From the NCBI RefSeq assembly GCF_024347495.1, contig NZ_AP025490.1, positions 310,001 through 374,000 on the forward strand: DNA of 64,000 nt, in the 5' to 3' direction. The translations under genes were made by a program, and so were the position numbers. Below the pieces are notes generated by a model. The model made no database searches and was not told the origin of the DNA. It saw only the letters and a list, made by a program, of their open reading frames with translations. Shown in pieces: positions 16,974-25,934 of this stretch. Source of the DNA: Vibrio gallaecicus (lineage in GTDB: Bacteria; Pseudomonadota; Gammaproteobacteria; Enterobacterales; Vibrionaceae). Numbering within the stretch: the first letter of the stretch is position 1; each line of letters starts with the position of its first letter.

Positions 16974-17318
16974 ATGAGCAAACTTATTCCCACCAAACTA
17001 TTATTCAAATTTGCATACGATTTAGAAGAATTTGAAGCAACCAGACTTGCTGAAAAAGTAATAGAAAAAGCAATTGAAGCTGGCTTTCTTACTTTAAGTG
17101 ATACACCAGATAACCGATCAAAGTTGGCATGGATAGAAAAGGTTACTCGACATGCTGAAGATGCTTACAACCTAGAAGATATCGCTGATGGCGAAGATCT
17201 TGAGGTGAAAATCACTAATCTCAAGCAGCTTTTGGATCGTCGTGACAAGCAAGTAAAGGAAATTCTAGAGTTACTTGCTAAGCACATCATTGACGCCGCC
17301 CCATGCTATAAGGCTTGA
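16974..17318 (+). CDS. hypothetical protein
   Basis: A 114-aa mostly helical, acidic protein (LIPTKLLFKFAYDLEEFEATRLAEKVIEKAIEAGFL, then DLEVKITNLKQLLDRRDKQVKEILELLAKHI). No domain is recognised. The ribosome site is weak and the start is only the first ATG of the frame. Length, helical pattern and a terminator 30 bases downstream argue that it is a real single gene in the island, upstream of the restriction operon. Function unknown. Confidence 0.5.
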   Translation: MSKLIPTKLLFKFAYDLEEFEATRLAEKVIEKAIEAGFLTLSDTPDNRSKLAWIEKVTRHAEDAYNLEDIADGEDLEVKITNLKQLLDRRDKQVKEILELLAKHIIDAAPCYKA

Positions 17319-17348
17319 TGATTTCTCAATAAGATAACTTGTTTAATT

Positions 17349-17374
17349 AAGCACTTGATGTAGGTGCTTTTTTT
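17349..17374 (+). terminator. rho-independent terminator after the hypothetical gene
   Basis: A stem AAGCAC/GTGCTT with a 9-base loop followed by seven T residues. It separates the hypothetical gene from the restriction operon. Confidence 0.8.
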
Positions 17375-17408
17375 GTTTTAGGTCGCTGTCCCTATGATAT
17401 CGGTAGGG

Positions 17409-17414
17409 TATAAT
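17409..17414 (+). promoter_or_regulatory. -10 element of the probable restriction-operon promoter
   Basis: Consensus TATAAT, 33 bases upstream of the first hsdM start, just after a terminator. No good -35 is visible around 17386-17391 (CTGTCC), so expression may be weak or activator-dependent. Confidence 0.4.
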
Positions 17415-17447
17415 CAGCGCAATTTTCGTCAGATTGACTACAGAACT

Positions 17448-20400
17448 ATGACCAACAACAACTTCTCTCAAACCGCTGCTTTCATTTGGTCGGTTGCCGA
17501 TCTGCTTCGCGGTGACTTCAAACAATCTCAATACGGGCGTGTGATCTTACCTTTCACTCTTCTTCGTCGCCTTGAATGTGTACTGGAAGAAAGTAAAGAT
17601 GCAGTTGTTATTCAGGCTGAGAAAGTGAAAGCTATGAACCTTTCTGAAGAAGCCCAAGAGAAGATGTTGCTTCGTGTTACTAACGGTTTGTCGTTCTTCA
17701 ATACCTCCCGAATGAATCTAAATCATGTAGGGTATAGTGATATCCAAGCCAACTTAGATAACTACATTCAAGGTTTTTCTGCGGATGTTCGTGAGATCTT
17801 TGAATATTTTAAGTTTGATGAGTTTGTTGGTCTGTTAGATGACGCTAACCTTCTATATAAAGTAGTTAAGAAGTTTGCCGCTACCGATCTTTCCCCTAAA
17901 TCTATGTCTAACCATGATATGGGGTTGGTGTTTGAAGAGTTGATTCGTCGTTTTGCTGAAAGCTCAAATGAAACGGCAGGTGAGCATTTTACCCCTCGTG
18001 ATATCGTTCGTTTAACTACATCGCTCGTGTTAATGGAAGATGATGATGCACTTTCTAAAGAAGACATTATACGTACTATTTATGATCCTACAGTGGGTTC
18101 GGGGGGGTTCCTATCGTCAGGTATCGAATATGTTCATGAACTGAACCCAAAAGTAGTGATGCATGCGTTTGGTCAGGAACTAAACCCAGAGTCATACGCA
18201 ATTTGTAAAGCTAATATGTTGATCAAGGGACAAGATGCTAGCCTTATCAAGTTAGGTAACACTCTATCCAATGACCAATTGCCAGACGGCAAATTTGATT
18301 ACATGCTATCTAACCCTCCGTTCGGGGTTGATTGGAGGAAGGTTGAAAGTGAAGTCAAAGATGAACATACCCTAAAGTCTCTTAATGGTCGTTTCGGCCC
18401 GGGCTTGCCCCGAGTGTCTGATGGTTCTCTATTGTTCTTGATGCATTTGATCAGCAAAATGCGGGACTCTAATGCTGCTGGCAGCAGTATTACTGGTGGT
18501 CGTATCGGTATCATACTCAATGGTTCACCACTATTTACGGGTGGTGCTGGTAGTGGAGAAAGTAAAATTCGTCGTTACATTCTTGAAACTGACTTACTTG
18601 AAACAATAGTCGCATTACCAACAGACATGTTCTACAACACAGGTATAGCAACTTACATATGGGTGTTAAGTAATAAGAAGCCCTCAGAACGTAAAGGGAA
18701 AGTTCAATTAATTGATGGCTCTAATCTGTGTGGAAAGATGCGCAAATCGTTAGGCTCTAAGCGTAACGTAATGAATGATGATGATATTAAAGCCATAACT
18801 CGCAGTTTTGGAGATTTTGAAGTAGTTGATGTTCGTGAAATAGATAAGTCTACTGAACATCAATCTAATCGTGGACGCCAATCTGCACCGTCAAAAACTG
18901 AAGCACCTAAAACCTTTGCTAGTAAGATCTTTAATACCTACGAGTTCGGCTACCGCCGTCTAACGATTGAACGCCCACTGCGTTTATCCGCACAAATGAC
19001 TGATTGTGCGTTGGCGTCACTGCGCTTTGCGCCAAAGCCGTTCAATGCCGCTATGCCTGCTATTTATGAGCAGTTTGGCTCCGAATGGACGAATGACACC
19101 TATGGCATGCTGGGCGAAGTTGAAGCCGAAGTTCGTGCATTAATCAAAGCTGATTTCCCTGAACTTAAAGAAAAGCAAATCAAAGATATCTTGGATAGCA
19201 CAATATGGCTGTCACAAAAATCACTAATGGACAAAGCTCGACAGCTTCAAGTTGAGTTCGCTGGTTCTCTAGGTGGAAAGTCACAACAGTGTGATGATTT
19301 CAACCAGTTTGAAATCACGCTGAAAGGCGCGTTTAAAAACACGGGTGTTAAGTTTTATGCGAAAGAGAAAAAGCAGTTCATTGATGCGGTAACGTGGAAA
19401 AACCAAGATGCGGAACCTGTTGTAAAAAAAGCTCTGAAAGAAGGAGCGAAGCCGCTTTATGGCGCCTTTTCTTATAGCGGTAATGTTAAGGAGTGGCAAG
19501 GTAAAGTCGTCGAGTACCAACAAGATAGCGATTTGCGTGATAATGCGAACGTTTCACTTAATCCGAGATTAACAACCTCAGCACTCATTGAATCTTGTTT
19601 TATAAAAGAAGTACAACCGTATTCATCAGACGCATGGATTAACGCAGATAAACGTGATGAGCATGATAATGAAATAGGTGTCGTTGGATATGAAATTAAT
19701 TTTCGTTCTTTTTTTCAAAGAAATCACTCTCGAGATGAATTACTCAAAGGGACACAATTTCGACTCAAAGAAATTGTAACGATAGATCCGAAAGGGCTAC
19801 TTGTTCTTGATACACCAACAGGGAGAATCGTCGAGTTCTCTAGCTTAAATGAGCAAAGAAAAGCGCAAGCTCCAATACGTTTTGATTTACCTACGAACAC
19901 TCTACTTGCTGAATTCTACAACATATTCTTACAGCAAGAAGAAGGTAAAGACTGGCTCGATAGTAACTTTATGTCTTCGAGTTCATGGAGGAACGTATCA
20001 ATGACTTCATGGCTAAATGCACGAATATCCGTTCCTCCGGTTTCTAACCAATCTGCATTGATTGATTTTTGGTTTGAGTGTGATGCCGTGCTTACTCGGG
20101 TTAAATTGTTAAAAAAATCAGTATTTGGTGACTTTCAGACTGCAAAAGAACAGATACTTCCTTATCAGAGTGTTACGAACCGATATCAACAAGAATTCTC
20201 ATCGATGTTACCTACACCTTTAGCCATTCTTTGGGAGTTAGCAGAGTCGAAATTTAATGAAAGAGAGAGAGCTGAGGCTTTTATTAAGACCTATGAATTC
20301 TTGGGCTTATATTTAGTGTCCATAGTTTTTGGGCATATAAGCCCACCCAAGAAGACTTTATGCTCAGCAAAAGGGCTAAAGAGTTTAACAATGGCTTTCA

Positions 20401-20990
20401 GTCACAACCGATTAAGTGAATACAAGCATCATTTCCCTGATTCGACAGCGTTAATTAGTTCTCTTTGTCATGGTGATATTACGGATCTACTATCTCGAGC
20501 AACAGACCTTCGAAATGATATTGCCCACAGAGGGCTTCCATCAGCAGAATTAGTGCGTAATGCAAAGAAAACGATACAGTCTTTAAATGAAAAAATGCAG
20601 AGTCAACTGAGGCCATTTTTTGAGATGACAACACTGATTAAACCCATACAAGCACAATATGATGGCAATTCATTTTTCTATGAAGTGGAAGTGTTGAAAG
20701 GGCTCGGGATAAACCCTGCGAAAACAGCAAGAATTAAAACTCAAGAGCCAATGGTATCTGGGCAGCTATATCTGGCTCACAGCGACTTAACTCACGAAGA
20801 GAGTATTGCAGTTACAAAGCTATTCCCTCTATTAACAATGAGAGAAACTGTGCAAAATAGCGAGATCATGGGGTTCTATTTCTACAGTGATCCCGTAGAA
20901 GGCAACTTACGTTTTGTGTGCCCTTACCCAAATGTTGAAACATACAAGTTTCTCCCAGAAGAACTAATCAGAGACTGTCTAGATGACTAA
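17448..20990 (+). CDS. hsdM: HsdM-type N6-adenine methyltransferase fused to TRD-like and HEPN-like regions
   Basis: A 1180-aa protein, far longer than a normal HsdM (500-800 aa). Residues 1-~750 parallel the next gene: an HsdM N-terminal helical domain, SAM motif [10 protein letters not shown] (Asp213) and catalytic NPPF (Asn289). At ~752 homology to the next gene ends. Residues ~752-870 look like a single target-recognition half ([11 protein letters not shown], ending [15 protein letters not shown] and ISVPPVSNQ, as in HsdS). Residues ~900-1060 are helical and carry LRNDIAHRG (Arg1022, His1027), the RX4H pattern of HEPN domains. ATG 17448 matches the paralogue start; an upstream frame extension is ignored. 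It overlaps the second hsdM by 8 bases. Whether it methylates is unknown. Confidence 0.8.
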   Translation: MTNNNFSQTAAFIWSVADLLRGDFKQSQYGRVILPFTLLRRLECVLEESKDAVVIQAEKVKAMNLSEEAQEKMLLRVTNGLSFFNTSRMNLNHVGYSDIQANLDNYIQGFSADVREIFEYFKFDEFVGLLDDANLLYKVVKKFAATDLSPKSMSNHDMGLVFEELIRRFAESSNETAGEHFTPRDIVRLTTSLVLMEDDDALSKEDIIRTIYDPTVGSGGFLSSGIEYVHELNPKVVMHAFGQELNPESYAICKANMLIKGQDASLIKLGNTLSNDQLPDGKFDYMLSNPPFGVDWRKVESEVKDEHTLKSLNGRFGPGLPRVSDGSLLFLMHLISKMRDSNAAGSSITGGRIGIILNGSPLFTGGAGSGESKIRRYILETDLLETIVALPTDMFYNTGIATYIWVLSNKKPSERKGKVQLIDGSNLCGKMRKSLGSKRNVMNDDDIKAITRSFGDFEVVDVREIDKSTEHQSNRGRQSAPSKTEAPKTFASKIFNTYEFGYRRLTIERPLRLSAQMTDCALASLRFAPKPFNAAMPAIYEQFGSEWTNDTYGMLGEVEAEVRALIKADFPELKEKQIKDILDSTIWLSQKSLMDKARQLQVEFAGSLGGKSQQCDDFNQFEITLKGAFKNTGVKFYAKEKKQFIDAVTWKNQDAEPVVKKALKEGAKPLYGAFSYSGNVKEWQGKVVEYQQDSDLRDNANVSLNPRLTTSALIESCFIKEVQPYSSDAWINADKRDEHDNEIGVVGYEINFRSFFQRNHSRDELLKGTQFRLKEIVTIDPKGLLVLDTPTGRIVEFSSLNEQRKAQAPIRFDLPTNTLLAEFYNIFLQQEEGKDWLDSNFMSSSSWRNVSMTSWLNARISVPPVSNQSALIDFWFECDAVLTRVKLLKKSVFGDFQTAKEQILPYQSVTNRYQQEFSSMLPTPLAILWELAESKFNERERAEAFIKTYEFLGLYLVSIVFGHISPPKKTLCSAKGLKSLTMAFSHNRLSEYKHHFPDSTALISSLCHGDITDLLSRATDLRNDIAHRGLPSAELVRNAKKTIQSLNEKMQSQLRPFFEMTTLIKPIQAQYDGNSFFYEVEVLKGLGINPAKTARIKTQEPMVSGQLYLAHSDLTHEESIAVTKLFPLLTMRETVQNSEIMGFYFYSDPVEGNLRFVCPYPNVETYKFLPEELIRDCLDD

Positions 20991-23331
20991 TACAAACTTT
21001 TCTCAAACCGCTGCATTCATCTGGTCGGTTGCCGACCTTCTTCGCGGTGACTTCAAACAATCTCAATACGGGCGTGTGATCTTGCCTTTCACTCTTCTTC
21101 GTCGCCTTGAGTGTGTACTGGAAGAAAGCAAAGATGCTGTCGTTATTCAGGCTGAGAAAGTGAAAGCCATGAACTTACCTGAAGAAGCTCAAGAGAAGAT
21201 GCTGCTTCGTGCTACTAACGGTTTGTCGTTCTTCAATACATCACCAATGAACCTTGGGAAGATGGGACAGAAGGATATCAAAGATAACCTAGAGAACTAC
21301 ATTCAATGCTTCTCTGCGGATGCTCGTGAAATTTTTGAGCACTTTAAGTTTGATGAGTTTGTTGGTCTGCTGGATGATGCCAATCTGCTTTATAAGGTAG
21401 TGAAGAAGTTTGCGACTACCGACCTTAGCCCAACAAAAGTATCCAACCATGAAATGGGTTTGGTGTTTGAAGAGTTAATTCGCCGCTTTGCTGAAAGCTC
21501 AAATGAAACGGCAGGTGAGCACTTTACCCCTCGTGATATTGTTCGCCTAACCACATCGCTTGTGTTTATGGAAGATGATGATGCACTTACCAAAGAAGGC
21601 ATCATTCGCACCATCTACGATCCTACTGCGGGTACGGGTGGCTTCCTATCTTCAGGTATGGAATATGTGCATGAACTGAACCCTAAAGCCGTGATGCGTG
21701 CCTTTGGTCAGGAGTTAAACCCAGAGTCATACGCGATTTGTAAAGCAGATATGTTGATTAAGGGGCAAGATGTTAGCCGTATCAAACTAGGTAACACGCT
21801 CTCTAATGATCAACTGCCAGCCGACCAATTTGACTACATGCTATCTAATCCTCCGTTTGGTGTTGATTGGAAGAAAATTGAAGGTGAAATCAAAGACGAA
21901 CACGCCCTAAAAGGTTTCGATGGTCGTTTTGGTGCGGGCTTACCTCGTGTGTCTGATGGTTCTCTACTGTTCTTGATGCACCTGATCAGCAAAATGCGTG
22001 ACACTCATGCTGTTGACGGCAGTGTTACGGATGGTGGGCGTATTGGCATCATCCTTAATGGTTCGCCATTATTTACTGGTGGTGCTGGTAGTGGTGAAAG
22101 TGAGATTCGTCGCTACATCCTTGAAGCTGACTTACTTGAAGCCATCGTCGCGCTACCAACCGACATGTTCTATAACACAGGTATTGCAACTTACGTATGG
22201 GTGCTAAGTAACAAGAAAGCCTCAGAACGTAAAGGTAAAGTTCAATTAATTGATGGCTCTAACCTGTGTGGCAAGATGCGTAAATCGCTAGGCTCTAAGC
22301 GTAATGTAATGAGTGAAGATGATATTAAAACCATTACTCGCAGCTTTGGTGATTTTGAAGTGGTTGATGCCCGCGAGCTTGATAAGCCAGCAGAGCAAAA
22401 GTCTAACCGTGGACGTCAGTCAGCGACACCCAAAACAGAAGCGCCGAAAACCTTCGCAAGTAAGATCTTTAATATTTACGAGTTTGGCTACCGCCGCCTA
22501 ACGATTGAGCGCCCATTACGTTTATCTACACAATTAACGAATGAGAGAATCAATACTCTCCGTTTTGCTCCTAAGCCATTCAACGCAGTTATGCCTGCGA
22601 TCTATGAGAAATTTGGTTCAGAGTGGACAGAAGAGACATATGGTCTGTTAGGTCATGTTGAAACTGAGGTTCGTGCCTTAATTAAAGCGGATTTTCCAGA
22701 GCTAAAAGAAAAACAAATTAAAGATGTCTTGGATAGCAAGATTTGGCTATTCCAAAAGTCACTAATGGAGAAAGCTCAACAGCTTCAGGTTGAAATAGGA
22801 CAATCTCTTGGTGGCAAAGCGCAACAGTCGGATGACTTCAACCAGTTTGAACTGACATTGAAAGGCGCGTTTAAAGCAACAGGTATTAAGTTTGATGCCA
22901 AAGAGAAAAAGCAGTTTATAGATGCAGTAACGTGGAAGAACCAAGAGGCGGAACCAGTCGTTAAAAAGGCTCTGAAGGAAGGTGCTCAGCCACTGTACGG
23001 CGCTTTTGAATACAAAGGTAAAGTTGTTGAGTTCCAGCAAGACGGCGACCTGCGTGATAATGAGAACGTGCCGCTTGACCCTAGCGTAAGCACCTCTGAA
23101 CTGATTGAAACCTACTTCAATAGAGAGGTGGTACCTCACGTTGCTGATGCATGGATTAATGCTGATAAGCGTGACGATAAAGATTCTGAAATTGGTGTTG
23201 TTGGCTATGAAATCCCGTTTAACCGCCATTTCTACATCTACCAGCCACCGCGTGAGCTGGAAGTGATTGATGCCGATTTGGATGCCGTCAGTGCCGACAT
23301 TATGACGCTACTTCAAGAGGTGCACTCGTGA
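20983..23331 (+). CDS. hsdM: type I restriction-modification methyltransferase subunit HsdM
   Basis: A 782-aa N6-adenine methyltransferase. It has an HsdM N-terminal domain ([20 protein letters not shown]), SAM-binding motif [10 protein letters not shown] (Asp213), catalytic NPPF (Asn289), and a long C-terminal region with [21 protein letters not shown], a normal ending for large HsdM proteins of this type. The motifs sit at the same residue numbers as in the preceding gene. The two share long exact nucleotide runs at their 5' ends (over 40 bases near 17506 and 21040), so one arose by tandem duplication. This conventional copy is the likely partner of HsdS and HsdR. Its start overlaps the upstream gene by 8 bases. 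Confidence 0.93.
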   Translation: MTNTNFSQTAAFIWSVADLLRGDFKQSQYGRVILPFTLLRRLECVLEESKDAVVIQAEKVKAMNLPEEAQEKMLLRATNGLSFFNTSPMNLGKMGQKDIKDNLENYIQCFSADAREIFEHFKFDEFVGLLDDANLLYKVVKKFATTDLSPTKVSNHEMGLVFEELIRRFAESSNETAGEHFTPRDIVRLTTSLVFMEDDDALTKEGIIRTIYDPTAGTGGFLSSGMEYVHELNPKAVMRAFGQELNPESYAICKADMLIKGQDVSRIKLGNTLSNDQLPADQFDYMLSNPPFGVDWKKIEGEIKDEHALKGFDGRFGAGLPRVSDGSLLFLMHLISKMRDTHAVDGSVTDGGRIGIILNGSPLFTGGAGSGESEIRRYILEADLLEAIVALPTDMFYNTGIATYVWVLSNKKASERKGKVQLIDGSNLCGKMRKSLGSKRNVMSEDDIKTITRSFGDFEVVDARELDKPAEQKSNRGRQSATPKTEAPKTFASKIFNIYEFGYRRLTIERPLRLSTQLTNERINTLRFAPKPFNAVMPAIYEKFGSEWTEETYGLLGHVETEVRALIKADFPELKEKQIKDVLDSKIWLFQKSLMEKAQQLQVEIGQSLGGKAQQSDDFNQFELTLKGAFKATGIKFDAKEKKQFIDAVTWKNQEAEPVVKKALKEGAQPLYGAFEYKGKVVEFQQDGDLRDNENVPLDPSVSTSELIETYFNREVVPHVADAWINADKRDDKDSEIGVVGYEIPFNRHFYIYQPPRELEVIDADLDAVSADIMTLLQEVHS

Positions 23332-23393
23332 TCAATATGTATCCTCTAATTGCTTCATTCCGTGTTTTTAAACGGTTTTGTCAACAATTTTAC

Positions 23394-23423
23394 TTGACTA
23401 AAAATGACAGCGTGGTCAATAAT
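23394..23423 (+). promoter_or_regulatory. predicted sigma-70 promoter in front of the Abi gene
   Basis: TTGACT (23394-23399), an 18-base spacer and AATAAT (23418-23423), in the only sizeable gap of the defence operon. It would start a transcript near 23430, just before a GC-rich hairpin ending in six T residues. Confidence 0.55.
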
Positions 23424-23429
23424 GTCCCT

Positions 23430-23481
23430 AACACGCCCACCAAGCCTATGCTCTGCAAGCTCAAATTGAGTGGGCTTTTTT
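23430..23481 (+). ncRNA. candidate small structured RNA associated with the Abi_2 gene
   Basis: A promoter-like element is followed by about 50 nt that closes on itself. The outer stem is GCCCAC (23435-23440)/GTGGGC (23470-23475), with small inner hairpins AGC-CTAT-GCT and CTC/GAG. Six T residues at 23476-23481 act as the terminator. An alternative stem AAGCC (23442-23446)/GGCTT (23473-23477) competes with the outer stem, leaving room for a pseudoknot or switch. HEPN proteins of the Abi_2/AbiF group are known to be accompanied by conserved upstream RNAs, and the location fits. The boundary is estimated from promoter spacing. It could instead be just an attenuator for the operon. Confidence 0.5.
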
Positions 23482-23539
23482 CTGCCTGTAATTTGCCGCA
23501 ACGCGCTATTTGCTTCGCTCCAGTCACGGAGGCGAACTG

Positions 23540-24568
23540 ATGGCAACCTTTACGAAAACTGCTAAAACACTAGATGAACAAATAGCCTTACTGCAAGATC
23601 GTGGGCTTACGATTCGTGATCCCGAACGTGCCAAACGCTACCTCGAAGTAATCAGCTTTTTTCGCTTATCAAGTTATATGCGCCCGTTTCAAATCCCTCA
23701 TGACGAGTTACACAAGTTTAAAGCTGGTGCTGAGTTTAAATCGATAGTCGATCTCTATGCTTTTGATCGTGAGCTGCGTCTGTTAATGATGGATGCTATT
23801 GAACGTGTTGAAGTTGCAGTTCGTGCCACTATTAATAACCACATGGGTATTAAATATCAAACAGATGACCAGAATTCTGGTTCTCACTGGTATTTGAATG
23901 AAACTTTGTTTCGTCGCGACTATGGCCATAAAAAAATGTTGAGTGATGTTGAGCATTGTCAATCTCGTGACCATGCACAATTGTTGAGAGATATTCAAAA
24001 AATCAAAAAGAAAAACATAGCGAACGATATTAAAGAGCATCACATCAACAACCGTATCCGTGAAAGCTATCCGAGATTTTATCAGCAGACTTATCAATTA
24101 CCTAGATTGATGCCAAGCTGGGCGATGGTGGAAGAGTTAACCTTTGGTACGATTTCTCATATTTACAAAGGTTTATCGAAAGATGCAGATCGTAAAGCGA
24201 TAGCTAAACGATTTGATACGCCTCAAGATGTGTTTCAAAGCTGGCTACATACACTTAATTTTGTTCGTAATTGCTGTGCCCACCATAGCCGTCTTTGGAA
24301 CCGAGAATTATCCATTTCCCCTAAAATCCCTAATGGTGAAGTATGGACTTTGCCTGATAAATTAGAACCTAGCCAAGTTCGCCCCAAACACCGTGTTTAT
24401 ATGGTGTTGTTGATGTTGGCGCATTTGATGCGGCAAATTAGCCCTGATAGTCAATGGCACAATAAAGTCAAAGCTTTGATTGTATTACACCCATCGGTAC
24501 CTTTGGCACCAATGGGCTTTCCTGATGGTTGGCAAGAACATATTTTTTGGGGTGGTGAGAATGAGTAA
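23540..24568 (+). CDS. Abi_2 family abortive-infection protein (AbiD/AbiF type, HEPN domain)
   Basis: A 342-aa protein. The N-terminus (KTLDEQIALLQDRGLTIRDPERAKRYLEVISFFRLSSYMRPF) and the stretch LYAFDRELRLLMMDAIERVEVAVRATINNHM are hallmarks of Abi_2/AbiD/AbiF proteins. PSWAMVEELTFGTISHIYKGL and FVRNCCAHHSRLWNRELSI complete the family pattern. RNCCAH (Arg243, His248) is the HEPN RX4H ribonuclease signature. The family mediates phage abortive infection, probably by RNA cleavage. GGAGG lies 7 bases before ATG 23540. It sits between hsdM and hsdS and overlaps hsdS by 8 bases, so it is wired into the restriction operon, yet it has its own promoter and RNA-like leader. Confidence 0.9.
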   Translation: MATFTKTAKTLDEQIALLQDRGLTIRDPERAKRYLEVISFFRLSSYMRPFQIPHDELHKFKAGAEFKSIVDLYAFDRELRLLMMDAIERVEVAVRATINNHMGIKYQTDDQNSGSHWYLNETLFRRDYGHKKMLSDVEHCQSRDHAQLLRDIQKIKKKNIANDIKEHHINNRIRESYPRFYQQTYQLPRLMPSWAMVEELTFGTISHIYKGLSKDADRKAIAKRFDTPQDVFQSWLHTLNFVRNCCAHHSRLWNRELSISPKIPNGEVWTLPDKLEPSQVRPKHRVYMVLLMLAHLMRQISPDSQWHNKVKALIVLHPSVPLAPMGFPDGWQEHIFWGGENE

Positions 24569-25934
24569 GTATCAGGCGTATCCAGAATATAAAGACTCTG
24601 GAGTTGAATGGTTAGGGGAAATGCCAAGCCATTGGCGAGTAATACCAATTAAACATTTAGCAGATTTAAACCCTAAAAAATCTGCAATTGACCATACATT
24701 GCTAAACAAAGAATGCAATTTCCTCCCTATGGAGAAGCTAAAACTGAACTCCATTGTTTTGGATGAGAAACGCCTAGTCAGCGATGTTTATGATGGCTAT
24801 ACATACTTCGAAGATGGAGATGTACTCATGGCTAAGGTAACCCCTTGCTTTGAGAATAAAAATATCGCAGTCGCTTGTGGATTGGTAAACGGCGTTGGTT
24901 TTGGTTCATCTGAGATTTACGTTCTTCGCTCTAATGAAAAGACAGATAACCGTTTTCTGTACTACCGCCTTCAAGAAGACAGTTTTATGGATATTGCAAC
25001 CGCGGCGATGACGGGAGCTGGCGGTTTAAAGCGCGTACCATCAGATGTTGTTAATGGATATTCCCTTGGTACACCTGAGGCGGATGAACAAACCAAAATC
25101 GCCAGTTTCCTCGATCACGAAACCGCCAAAATCGATACCTTGATCGACAAGCAGCAGCAACTTATCAAACTGCTGAAAGAAAAGCGCCAAGCGGTGATCA
25201 GCCATGCGGTGACTAAGGGGCTAAACCCAGAGGCACCGATGAAAGGTTCTGGGGTGGAATGGTTGGGGAAAGTGCCTGAGCATTGGGATTTAGTACCACT
25301 CAAGTATCTTTGCCTATTTAGTGGGGGAGGTACGCCTTCAAAAGATAATTTAGCGTATTGGACTAACGGCACAATGCCTTGGGTTTCTCCTAAAGATATG
25401 AAAACGTTTTGGGTCGATAAGACCCAAGATTACATTACAGATATTGCTGTAAAGGAGTCTTCTACGAACTTGGTGGAAACAGGCGCTCTTCTGATGGTAG
25501 TACGCTCTGGAATATTACAAAGAACGATTCCGATAGCAATCAACACTATCCCTGTTACTTTGAATCAAGACATGAAAGCTCTTCGCTTTAATGAGCGAAT
25601 GACTGCTATTTACGCTGCAAACTATATTGTTGGAAATGTAGATAAACTACTTTTAGAGTGGTCAAAAGAAGGTGCAACAGTTGAAAGTATAGAGCACGAA
25701 TATCTTACTAATAGCTTGTTCCCTGTACCTCCAGTTGAAGAACAGCAACAAATTGTTGATGTTCTTAAGGTTCAAATGGATAGGTATGATCAACTAGAAC
25801 AAAGATCTGTGAAGGGTATTGAGTTGCTGTCTGAACGTCGTACAGCCCTAATCTCAGCCGCCGTCACAGGTAAAATCGACGTACGTAATTGGCAAGTTCC
25901 TGTGAACCAAGAAACTCAGCAGGAGGCTGGTTAA
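24561..25934 (+). CDS. hsdS: type I restriction-modification specificity subunit HsdS
   Basis: A 457-aa protein with two target-recognition domains, each introduced by the same phrase (YKDSGVEWLGEMPSHW near residue 10, MKGSGVEWLGKVPEHW near 235). A central coiled coil (DEQTKIASFLDHETAKIDTLIDKQQQLIKLLKEKRQAVISHAVTKGL) and a matching C-terminal one (VEEQQQIVDVLKVQMDRYDQLEQRSVKGIELLSERRTALISAAVTGKID) complete the architecture. The two TRDs differ, so a bipartite target is expected. ATG 24561 starts at MSKYQAYPEY, overlapping the Abi stop by 8 bases. The stop overlaps hsdR by one base. HsdS fixes the recognition sequence for both methylation and cleavage. Confidence 0.95.
   Translation: MSKYQAYPEYKDSGVEWLGEMPSHWRVIPIKHLADLNPKKSAIDHTLLNKECNFLPMEKLKLNSIVLDEKRLVSDVYDGYTYFEDGDVLMAKVTPCFENKNIAVACGLVNGVGFGSSEIYVLRSNEKTDNRFLYYRLQEDSFMDIATAAMTGAGGLKRVPSDVVNGYSLGTPEADEQTKIASFLDHETAKIDTLIDKQQQLIKLLKEKRQAVISHAVTKGLNPEAPMKGSGVEWLGKVPEHWDLVPLKYLCLFSGGGTPSKDNLAYWTNGTMPWVSPKDMKTFWVDKTQDYITDIAVKESSTNLVETGALLMVVRSGILQRTIPIAINTIPVTLNQDMKALRFNERMTAIYAANYIVGNVDKLLLEWSKEGATVESIEHEYLTNSLFPVPPVEEQQQIVDVLKVQMDRYDQLEQRSVKGIELLSERRTALISAAVTGKIDVRNWQVPVNQETQQEAG

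Noticed and set aside
16835..17035. 66-codon frame overlapping the hypothetical gene at 16974
   Set aside because: It runs through the inverted repeats near the HUH gene and overlaps a longer, better-looking frame.
23328..23540. 70-codon frame between hsdM and the Abi gene
   Set aside because: No suitable ribosome site or domain. The region is better explained by a promoter and a structured RNA or attenuator.
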